Below, piece by piece: positions 1 to 6,189 of a DNA stretch of 10,760 bases (its first letter is position 1; each line of letters begins with the position of its first letter). The position numbers and the translations under genes are program-made. Source of the DNA: Pavlovales sp. CCMP2436. Taxonomy: Eukaryota; Haptophyta; Pavlovophyceae; Pavlovales. The stretch lies in NCBI GenBank assembly GCA_026770615.1, contig MU631318.1, positions 575,689 to 586,448 on the forward strand. Direction: 5' to 3'. The notes beneath the pieces were generated by a model. The model did not search any database. It worked only from the letters and a program-made list of their open reading frames with translations, and was not told the origin of the DNA.

Positions 1-553
1 CGCTTCCCGGATGTGCTGCCGCCGGCTGGACCCGCGCGCAGCAAGGTCTCGGCCGGACATCATTCCCGGGGACCTGAGTGTGCGGTGGACGCATGCACGC
101 GGCGCGCTGCAACGCGCGCCCCCTCCTGCGCGCGAGCCGCGCGCAGCGAGATCCCGGGCAAGCTCGTCGCTTCCCGGAGGTGCTGCAGCCGGGCATTGGT
201 CCCGCGCGCAGCCAGACCCGGTACAAGCTTCCGCTTCCCGGATGTGCTGACGCGCCGGCTGGACCCGCGCGCAGCGAGGTCTATGGCAAGCTTGCCGCTT
301 CCCGGAGACCTGGATGCGCGGTGGACGTATGCCCGCGGCGCGCTGAAACGCGCGCCCCCTCCTGCGCGCAAGCCGTGCGCAGCGAGGCCCCGGGCAAGCT
401 CGCCGCTTCCCGGATGTGTTGTGCCACCGGCTGGACCTGTGCACATCAAGTTTCCGGGTAAGCTCGCCGCTTCCCGGAGACCCGAGGCGTGCGGGGAACG
501 CGCGCCCCTACCTGCGTGCGAGCCGCGCGCAGGAAGGTTCCGGACAAGCTCGT
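1..553. repeat. GC-rich two-unit tandem repeat (64-bp and 108-bp units)
   Basis: Each unit starts with CGCTTCCCGGA or a close variant, at 1, 60 (degenerate), 168, 232, 296, 404 and 468; a last degenerate start is at 554. Two unit types alternate. Type a continues with TGTGCTG and CCGGCTGGACC and is 64 bp long at 168-231, 232-295 and 404-467, with a cut copy at 1-59. Type b continues with GACCTGGATGCGCGGTGGAC and is 108 bp long at 60-167 and 296-403, with an 86-bp deleted copy at 468-553. The order is a, b, a, a, b, a, b. Both types end in a GGCAAGCTCGC-like string. Open frames cross it on both strands because stop codons are rare in such GC-rich DNA, so I do not call it coding. The array probably continues to the left of the window. 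Confidence 0.85.
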
Positions 554-653
554 CGCTTACCGGAGACATGGCCACGACCCTCGCCGTCTTCCGTCGCCTG
601 TGAGCGCCATCATGCACGGCCTCAGCTCGACGCGCGCTGATGGCGTGGGGGGG

Positions 654-903
654 TGTCAGGCTACGGATCCAGCGTGGTGCTGGTCTGGCCGCAGACACTG
701 ACTGGACTATCAGTGGTTGATAACCAGTCCGGGCGCAGAGCTGGATTCAGACTGTTACGTCGGGATTTTGGGGCTGCTGTCTTCAGTCTTCTTTCCTGTA
801 AATGTAGGATGTTAGACTTATTTCGACCTGCATCCCGAGGCTCGGGATCCGACTAGCGCTGCAAGGACTAGTCGAGAGAAGGACCAGATCGGCGAACCCA
901 ACA
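654..903 (+). repeat. possible LTR upstream of the plus-strand copia remnant
   Basis: The stretch starts TGTCAGG just after a run of seven G and ends GAACCCAACA, so it has the TG...CA ends of an LTR. It precedes a copia gag-pol-like region in the right orientation, and its ends resemble those of the LTR at 9116-9424 read in sense (TGTCGGG...CTAACA). It holds three hairpins: 683-696 (GTCTG/CAGAC), 700-729 (GACTGG, TATCA, loop GTGGT, TGATA, CCAGTC) and 832-848 (ATCCCGAG/CTCGGGAT around one base). I found no matching second LTR downstream of 3945 and no convincing primer-binding site after 903, so this rests on end sequence and position only. Confidence 0.25.
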
Positions 904-940
904 CATACTACGGATGTTTAAGGCTCTGAGTTCTTAATAC

Positions 941-998
941 GGAGAGACGTCGTGACGCTCTTTTAGGCGCTAACTGATTAGGGAGAGACGTCGTGACG
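941..998. repeat. 17-bp direct repeat, 41-bp period
   Basis: GGAGAGACGTCGTGACG occurs exactly at 941-957 and 982-998. The second copy runs into the first codons of the candidate Gag frame. It could be a duplicated leader element or a chance local duplication. Confidence 0.7.
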
Positions 999-1394
999 GC
1001 GAATGAAGTGTGGGGAGAGGCAGAGGGGGTGACACGGCAGGTAAAATCTCTCCACTACGCCCTGGACTCCATTTCTCCAGTAGATAAGTTCTTTCTGCTG
1101 GCAGAGGCGGACAGCCGGTTGGCTGCCTGTGACGCGGTGGTAGCCGCACGGGGGAGACGCGAGGAGAATAAGCCTTCGTCCGAGGACTACAAGGTGGGCC
1201 TCGTCTTGCTGACTTTGCGGAAGAAGAACAAGCCTTTCCTCGCCCTCAACAAGCCTACGTGCGAGGACATCGAGTCTTCGTACTTCCTCAACAAGCTTTT
1301 GTGGGTTCAGAACAAGCCTTCGTTCCTTCCCAACAAGCCTTTGGCTGAGACCAACGAGATGGGTTCCAAGAGAACTGCTGGGGCTAGACCATAG
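978..1394 (+). pseudogene. candidate Gag region of a Ty1/copia remnant, with 7-residue NKP repeats
   Basis: The frame opens after a stop at 975-977 and closes with TAG at 1392-1394. There is no ATG near its left end, so it is either damaged at the start or begins elsewhere. The first half encodes a plausible globular segment (for example SISPVDKFFLLAEADSRLAA). The second half is repetitive: AACAAGCCT-like strings at 1167, 1227, 1248, 1290, 1311 and 1332 are spaced by multiples of 3, mostly 21 bp, giving a repeated NKPxxxx heptapeptide. Third codon positions are mostly G or C, as in the integrase frame downstream, which favours this strand. The frame continues past the TAG to 1751 as a proline-rich stretch. 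I see no CCHC zinc knuckle. Gag is inferred from position only. Confidence 0.4.
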
Positions 1395-1450
1395 ACAGTG
1401 GTGTGCCTTGGAGTGAAACCAACGGGAGACGCCTACTCGAGGGGAGTTGA

Positions 1451-3457
1451 AGCGTTTATTTTCGAAAACCAAGATTCAGACAACGGCGCAGTGCCGCCGA
1501 CACACGCACCGAGGCCGTTGCTGCCGCCGCCTACCCAGCTGGGAGGTTTGCCGCAGCCACGCGCACCGAGACCGCAGACGCCACCCCAGCTGGGGAGCGC
1601 GCCGATAGGCAAAGCACCGCGACCGCGGCTGGCGGACGAGGGCGTGCCAGATCTGAGGAAGTGCCAGAGCTTAAAGAGAACTTCGACTCTGACAGCGACG
1701 CGGAGGAGCCGATCAAGCCCCCGCAAGTGGACAGCTTGCTGGGACTACTAGACTTCTACCGCCGCAACTTCCGATGCCCTCCGGTCGCAAAGCCGAGTGC
1801 ATGGTTCAACAACAACATCAAGGCTGACGACCGCAAGCCAGACCGCGAGAAGGCGCACAGGGCAGACGCCGAGTTCGGCGACGCCCGCAACGCGCACTTC
1901 GAGTCGAGGCCCGTATCGGATCTCGACTGGCGCTACCGGCGATACGATGCACGCCGCGTGGACGATGACAGTTTCACCGTCCTCACACACGCTGTGTTCG
2001 GCTCCGGTGCCACAGTGAGCATGGCATCGAGAGAGCTGCTCCACTCCAGGATAAAGATGAAGGGCCGCGTCCGATGGGGCGATGGTCGCATCCTGGAGAT
2101 TAAGGAGAAAGGCATGCTCTTGATGGACGTGAAGTGTGCTCGCACAGGCGCAACACAGGCAGTGCGCATGCTCTACTGGGCAGCTCCGAGCATGGAGATG
2201 CCCCTCCTTGCCGTGCAGGCTTTCACGGCCGAGGGCATCACAGTCGCTTTCAAGCCAACGGGGGCGACAGTGGACTTCTCCAAGCAGGGAGGAGTAGTGA
2301 TAGGCCTGGACGAGCAGTCAATGATGCAGGCCACCATCCACATGCCGGAGACCAGCTCCCGCCACGGCACTACCCCGTGCCCATTGGGCAGCCCTCCTCA
2401 ACTGGGAAGGGATACGCCGCCTACACCACCACTGCCAAGCCGCAGGGGGGTACGGCGGAAGAGGCTTCGGTGGCGCGACGCTACCATCCGAGGCCGTGGC
2501 TTCGCCAGAGGCACTACGGGTAGAGGCAATCAGGGGAGGGCGGGGCGTGCAGTCGAGGGCGCCATCTCAGCCGATCTTCGACCGCCTGGGGAAGAGGACA
2601 CAAGCGGACCTCCACCCAAACGCCTAAGGTTCACGTCTGGCACCGAGCTGGAAGCACAGTCCCGCCGCAAGCTTGCGGCGGAAGACGACTGGATAGCTCT
2701 TTGGTCGACGAGATTGGGTATCGCTAACAATCAGTTGCTTCAGCGCTCGCTCTTGAGCGAATCTGTCCTGGACATGGACAGCAAACAGCCACGACAGGCT
2801 GCTCTCAGCACTCTGACTAACGCGCGCATGCGAATGTCAATCTTCTCCGTACCTATGCCTAGGGTGGAACTACCGGGTCAGATAACTCATTTAGATATCT
2901 TAACGATATCAAAAGCGAACCTGCCCGTCGGCACCGATGGGAGTTCCCTCCTAGGGATGCGATATGGCCTCGTCTGTCTAGACGACGCTTCGAACCGGGG
3001 TTGGGTTTACTTCGGAAAACATATGAGGGGGATTGCACGTCTGCTACGACTGTGGTTCCTGGAGCTCGGCACCCACGCTAACTTGGGCGCACACCTCCTT
3101 CTCGGTCCGGGTTTTGGGCAACGGAGAATTCATACGGATCTAGGCACGAACCTCAACTCGAAGGACATTGATGATCTCTTGACTGAGTTCGGATTGTCAG
3201 CGAATGTGATCTCAGCGCACGACACGCCGGAATCCAACGGCAAGGTCGAGCGCTACATCGGGACCCTCTCGGCAGATACGAGAGCAATCCTGGCCATGTC
3301 CAAGGTGCCAAACAGGCACTGGCACTGGGCGATGCGAGATGCCTGCGTAGCTCGCAACTTGCTCGCATCACAGCAGATCGTACGAGACAACGTCCGCACC
3401 TGGGTCTCGCCGCATGAGATTTTCTTCAGCAGACGACCGACAGCTAAACACCTATAG
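1451..3457 (+). pseudogene. Ty1/copia Pol remnant: protease-like region, linker and integrase core
   Basis: The frame is open from 1451; the first usable start is a GTG at 1661, so residues are numbered from there. Residues 105-215 follow the layout of a copia protease, but the expected D-S-G-A is G-S-G-A (114-117). The stretch after it keeps the copia pattern ending in LYWAAPSMEMPLLAVQAF. Residues 230-340 are a basic, low-complexity linker. LWSTRLGIANNQLL (347-360) matches the pre-integrase domain, but its zinc-binding His residues are Ser and Ile. The integrase core keeps D412 (HLD), D493 (HTD) and E530 (NGKVER), with 36 residues between the last two, and ends in SPHEIFFSRRPTAKHL. The terminating TAG at 3455-3457 belongs to an inserted MITE, not to the gene. 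Degenerate Asp, lost zinc ligands and the insertion indicate a dead copy. The integrase assignment is firm; the protease assignment is by order and pattern. Confidence 0.85.
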
Positions 3458-3621
3458 GGGATCGCGGGCAACAAGAACGGCGCTTTTTGAGGCTGAGGCT
3501 GAGTTTCTTTGCAAATTAAATACAAACACTGCCTAACTTTGCTTAAATTACATACTAACAAAGCAAAAAAAAAAGGCTCAGTTTCTTAACACGACGGTTT
3601 CTTATTGCCCGCGATCCCCTG
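3455..3621. mobile_element. MITE copy 1, inserted in the integrase frame
   Basis: This 167-bp element has inverted ends: TAGGGGATCGCGGGCAA... at the left (first base T where other copies have C) and ...TTGCCCGCGATCCCCTG at the right. It is flanked by a TA duplication (3453-3454 and 3622-3623). With the element and one TA set aside, the copia frame reads straight through from KHL into a VFGAP-like motif, which confirms both boundaries. It has no coding capacity. Inside are two direct repeats, AGGCTGAGTTTCTT at 3496 and AGGCTCAGTTTCTT at 3574, and an A-run near 3564-3573. A TA target duplication fits Tc1/mariner-type mobilisation; no transposase gene is in the window. Confidence 0.93.
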
Positions 3622-3623
3622 TA

Positions 3624-3945
3624 GCCGTGTTTGGAGCTCCAAGCAGGATGCTCCTCATCGGCTCGGCCCGAAATGAGAGCGGCAAAAGCTCGGCCTCCCA
3701 ATGGAACGGGATTCATTCTAGGCTACGGAGGGGATGGCGTGCAATATGGATATTCCATGCGCTTGATCCTTGGGTACATCGTCCTCTTAGCAGACGGCAC
3801 GGTAAACTTCTCTCGGCACGTACAGATCGACGAGAGAGAGCTGGTCGCGGAAGGGATACACATTCCTTGGAGGGTGAACATCGACTTGTTCGAGGGCATC
3901 TCGAGCGAGAAGAGGAGCGACCAAGAGGCTGACGCTGCAGCCTAA
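3624..3945 (+). pseudogene. Ty1/copia Pol remnant, region after the integrase core
   Basis: Right after the MITE, the frame starting at 3624 gives AVFGAPSRMLL, the 'hlrvFG' motif that follows copia integrase cores. It then runs out of register. The second frame, ending at the TAA at 3943-3945, gives GTGFILGYGGDG, the 'GiFLGY' motif, then about 75 residues ending in EADAAA. A single small indel between about 3640 and 3690 therefore separates the two motifs. The protein stops before any reverse transcriptase motif, and none follows in 3946-4800, so the rest of Pol is missing here. Together with 1451-3457 this is one disrupted gene. Confidence 0.75.
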
Positions 3946-4130
3946 AGACGACTCGCCATTACCTAGGCCAACTGCAGTCTTTCTTACAGGCCGTTAATAA
4001 GCGTTGTTGAGTCGCACGCAGTCAGCGGACTGACCGACTTTAACTTATCGGTATCACTAATACAGATAAGTTACACTTTTTGTTGGAGTCGTGTGGGATG
4101 GGAGCTCACCTGAAGCTCGCCTAACCATTC
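3946..4130. other. non-coding stretch after the copia remnant, with one hairpin
   Basis: I see no gene. TAACTTATC (4041-4049) and GATAAGTTA (4065-4073) form perfect 9-bp arms around a 15-base loop. No LTR-like sequence is visible here that would close the copia element. Confidence 0.5.
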
Positions 4131-4800
4131 TTGCGCGCCGCAACCGTCTTGGACCATACCCTACATGATATGGCGCGGCCTGCAGTGCTGCGAGCGGCAT
4201 GCGCAGGTGGGGCTGAAGCGGGTCGTTGTGCGCGCACTGAGCGCGTGCGTCTGCTCGGCCTCGAAGCTCGCCTGGCACTCCGCGTCGTCCACCTCCGGCC
4301 ACACCGCCGACCAGGCGTTCGACTGCGCGCTCGCGAAGTCGGGACTGCTGCCGCGCCGCGGAGGTGGCGGCGTGAGCCCGGAGCTGCTCAGTCATGCGTC
4401 CCCGGCGTGTCGCACTCGGGACCACGCGCTCGGCCGCGGGCGGCGGTGAGGCGGCGGAGGCGGCGAGCGCCACACCAATGCCTAGCCAAGGGGCGCGGCG
4501 GCACCGCCGACGCGCCTTGATGTCGCGCCTCGACGTCCACCAGCGCGAGCAGCTTGGCCTCCCTCGCGGTGCCCCGTCCATCTGACGACGGGGCAACTCC
4601 ACACTCGAGCCGGCGCGTCGTTGCGCGGCCGCTGGGCGGGGAGCACCACGCCGGGCGGTGGGGTGTCGCGCCTGGGCATCGCCGAAGTCAGCTCGCGCGT
4701 CTACGCGAGGACAAGCACCGCCGCGCCGAGCACACCGCTCCCGGTGACGCGCAGCATGCGGAGCATGGCGCTCGCGCTCGGCCGCGTTTACCGCACCCTG
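4131..4800. other. GC-rich stretch without a recognisable gene
   Basis: Open frames exist on both strands (for example 4165-4449 plus, 4057-4602 minus). They are rich in Arg, Ala and Gly, overlap each other and show no motif I recognise. This is what GC-rich DNA gives by chance. I cannot exclude a fragment of a real exon, but nothing in the sequence singles one out. Confidence 0.5.
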
Positions 4801-4807
4801 GTCTCTG

Positions 4808-4866
4808 GAATACGATTGTTAGGCGTGGCGTGGGTACGATCCCCGATCACTACACACTGGGTACGT
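4808..4866. repeat. short outlier of the GGATACG satellite
   Basis: ATACGATTGTT (4810), GGGTACGATCCCC (4832) and GGGTACGTGAGAGCA (4859) are spaced 24 and 27 bp apart, like the motif copies at 5805-6185. The last one closely matches GGGTACGTCAGAGCA at 6175. This suggests the satellite once ran across 4808-6185 and was split by later insertions. Confidence 0.5.
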
Positions 4867-4880
4867 GAGAGCACCTGCTG

Positions 4881-5291
4881 CTGGAGCCAGGCACCGGTGC
4901 ACAGCGAACCCCACCCCCCAGGCGGGGGAGTTCGATTTCAGTTTTATTTATTTTTGTGTCATTTTATAAGTGAAACTTTGAAAATATTTTTGAAGTAGAA
5001 TTATGCTGGGAACAACTTCGTGTATTCGGTTTGACATCTGAATCTAACAGAAAGTACATGAAAATGGCCCCGGAAGTGAGGGTGGTATTTTCAGCACATG
5101 AGAGACATACGTACGTCCCCTCATTTTGGAGGCGATTTTCTCGACATTCCGTTCGGAATCAGGTGTCAAGCCGTAGTACCAAAGTTGGTCCCCGTCAAAT
5201 TCTGCGTCTAGCGGCATCTTCAAGGTACGATAGATTAGCACGAAAACCTCGGTCGTTCAGCTTTTCGCTGTGCACCGAGAGCTAGCTCCAG
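4881..5291. mobile_element. inverted-repeat-bounded element, about 0.4 kb
   Basis: The left end 4881-4908 (CTGGAGCCAGG...GGTGCACAGCGAA) is the reverse complement of 5264-5291 at 23 of 28 positions by eye. Both ends touch satellite-type GGTACG motifs (4861 and about 5297), so the element appears to have landed in the satellite. Base composition changes sharply inside: a CCCCC/GGGGG hairpin at 4915-4928 is followed by AT-rich sequence. No target duplication is clear. It is not related in sequence to the MITE family described here. Its class is unknown. Confidence 0.45.
5044..5241 (-). CDS. unrecognised minus-strand ORF inside the inverted-repeat element
   Basis: A 65-codon open frame with a mixed, protein-like composition (for example LDAEFDGDQLWYYGLTPDSE) rather than the Arg/Ala bias of the GC-rich shadows. 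It has no ATG at its left boundary and no motif I can name. It could be a fragment of a captured gene or a chance frame; the opposite strand is also open (5031-5285). Confidence 0.18.
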   Translation of the reverse strand: MLIYRTLKMPLDAEFDGDQLWYYGLTPDSERNVEKIASKMRGRTYVSHVLKIPPSLPGPFSCTFC

Positions 5292-5300
5292 CAGGGGGTA

Positions 5301-5788
5301 CAGGGGATCGTGGGCAATAAGAATATCGAGAGGCTAGCGGTGTTGAACGCAAGCACGAGCTAAGAGAGGATTGGAGTCCGAGACGCGTAAGCGTCGAAGG
5401 CAGCTAGAGAGAGAGAGAGAGAGCTAGAGCTACGAAGAGTCAAGATGCAGAGAGCTGCAGTAAAGAGCAGTGAGGCGGCGCTGAAGCTGTGTCACAAGAT
5501 CTCTTAGCAAGTAAGAGAACCTGATGAAATGCGATGAACAGCAACGAAGCAGCCGTAGAAGACTCGAGAAGGGCCCGGGATATTTCAATACCGGGCAGTC
5601 CGATAGGGTACCAGACAGAGCCAGAAGTAGGCTCCCAACAATAACGGCGGGTTATGAGGCTGAGGCTGAGTTTCTTAGCAAATTACATACAAGCAATGGT
5701 TAACTTTTGGTTAAAATTACCATTGAAGGGCTATAAAACGAGGCTCAGTTTCTTAACACGACGGTTTTTTATTGCCCGCGATCCCATG
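5301..5788. mobile_element. MITE copy 2, split by a solo copia LTR
   Basis: The left end CAGGGGATCGTGGGCAATAA starts at 5301 after TA (5299-5300). The right end ...TTGCCCGCGATCCCATG closes at 5788 before TA (5789-5790). Internal sequence from about 5646 (CGGCG...GAGGCTGAGGCTGAGTTTCTTAGC) to the right end matches the other MITE copies. An LTR lies between the left end and CGGCG. Orientation matches copy 1. The insertion site is GGGG-TA-CGTTTT, a copy of the satellite motif. Confidence 0.88.
5341..5640 (-). mobile_element. solo LTR of the copia family seen at 9116-9424
   Basis: It starts TGTTGAACGC and ends GGCTCCCAACA. Several blocks align with the LTR at 9116-9424 in the same order: CTGAAGCTGTGTC, TCTCTTAGCAAGTAAGAGA, GCAGCCGTAGA, GCCCGGGATATT, CCGGGCAGTCCGATGG-like, and AGACAGAGCCA. 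The coding strand, by analogy with that element, is minus. No copia internal sequence adjoins it. A (GA)n run lies at 5406-5423. The boundary at 5341 is uncertain: the MITE seems to stop at about 5324, leaving 16 unexplained bases, and the 5-bp flanks do not match cleanly. Confidence 0.8.
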
Positions 5789-6185
5789 TACGTTTTATCG
5801 CTAGATACGTTTGTGCAAGTGTGCGGATACGATTTTCCGATTTGCGCGTGTGGGTACGATTTTCGGTTGAGATACGAATTTGAAGCTTTTTAGGATACAG
5901 GGGATCGCGGGCAATAAAAAACCGTCGTGTTAAGAAACTGAGCCTCTTTTTTTGCATTGTTTGTATGTACTTTAAACAAATTTAAGCAGTTTAGTATGTA
6001 AATTGCTAAGAAACTCAGCCTCAGCCTCAAAAAGCGCCGTTCTTATTGCCCGCGATCCCCTGTACGTTATTCCGAATGGCGCGTGTGGATATGATTTTCG
6101 GTTGGGATACGATTTTGAAGCCTGTTTGGATACGAACTGACTAAGATTGAGCGGGATACGTCAGCGCACCCACAGGGTACGTCAG
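5789..6185. repeat. satellite with 68-bp unit and GGATACG motif, split by MITE copy 3
   Basis: ATACG-type motifs occur at 5805, 5827, 5854 (GTACG), 5872, 5895 (restored when the MITE is set aside), 6089 (ATATG), 6107, 6130, 6156 and 6177. Ignoring the MITE, the spacings are 22, 27, 18, 23, 27, 18, 23, 26 and 21. The 27-18-23 pattern gives a 68-bp unit present twice in tandem: 5827-5894, and the 68 bases that begin at 5895 and resume after the MITE to 6129. These two align without gaps at 57 of 68 positions by eye. Right after the last motif the sequence passes into the helicase remnant. Confidence 0.8.
5898..6062. mobile_element. MITE copy 3 (165 bp, complete)
   Basis: It runs from CAGGGGATCGCGGGCAATAA (5898) to ...TTGCCCGCGATCCCCTG (6062), flanked by TA at 5896-5897 and 6063-6064. 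It lies in the opposite orientation to copies 1 and 2: its left end continues with ACCGTCGTGTTAAGAAACTG and its right end with CTCAGCCTCAAAAAGCGCCG. Setting it aside restores a satellite motif, GGATACGTTATTCC. This is the cleanest copy in the window and the best reference for the family. Confidence 0.93.
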
Positions 6186-6189
6186 AGCA

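Noticed and set aside
60..698. Open frames of up to about 210 codons on both strands of the left repeat
   Set aside because: They follow a GC-rich tandem repeat whose 64-bp unit is not a multiple of 3. Both strands are open, as expected from scarce A/T-rich stop codons.
978..1472. 164-codon minus-strand ORF with leucine heptads
   Set aside because: Not listed as a gene because its codons end mostly in A or T within the repeats while the plus strand has the GC-ending pattern of the neighbouring Pol. Kept as a finding because the heptad pattern deserves a test.
1398..1751. Proline-rich plus-strand ORF after the Gag-region stop
   Set aside because: It overlaps the Pol frame, which is open from 1451 and leads straight into the recognisable domains. 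Mentioned as a continuation of the Gag-region frame, but not listed on its own.
4057..4602. Overlapping minus (181 codons) and plus (129 codons) ORFs in GC-rich DNA
   Set aside because: Arg/Ala-rich low-complexity translations, no domain, both strands open.
4785..4855. tRNA-like stretch (GGTACGATCCCC resembling a T-loop or B box)
   Set aside because: The acceptor and anticodon arms do not pair, and the string is one copy of the satellite motif.
5654..5893. 79-codon plus-strand ORF
   Set aside because: It runs across MITE copy 2 and satellite sequence; a chance frame.
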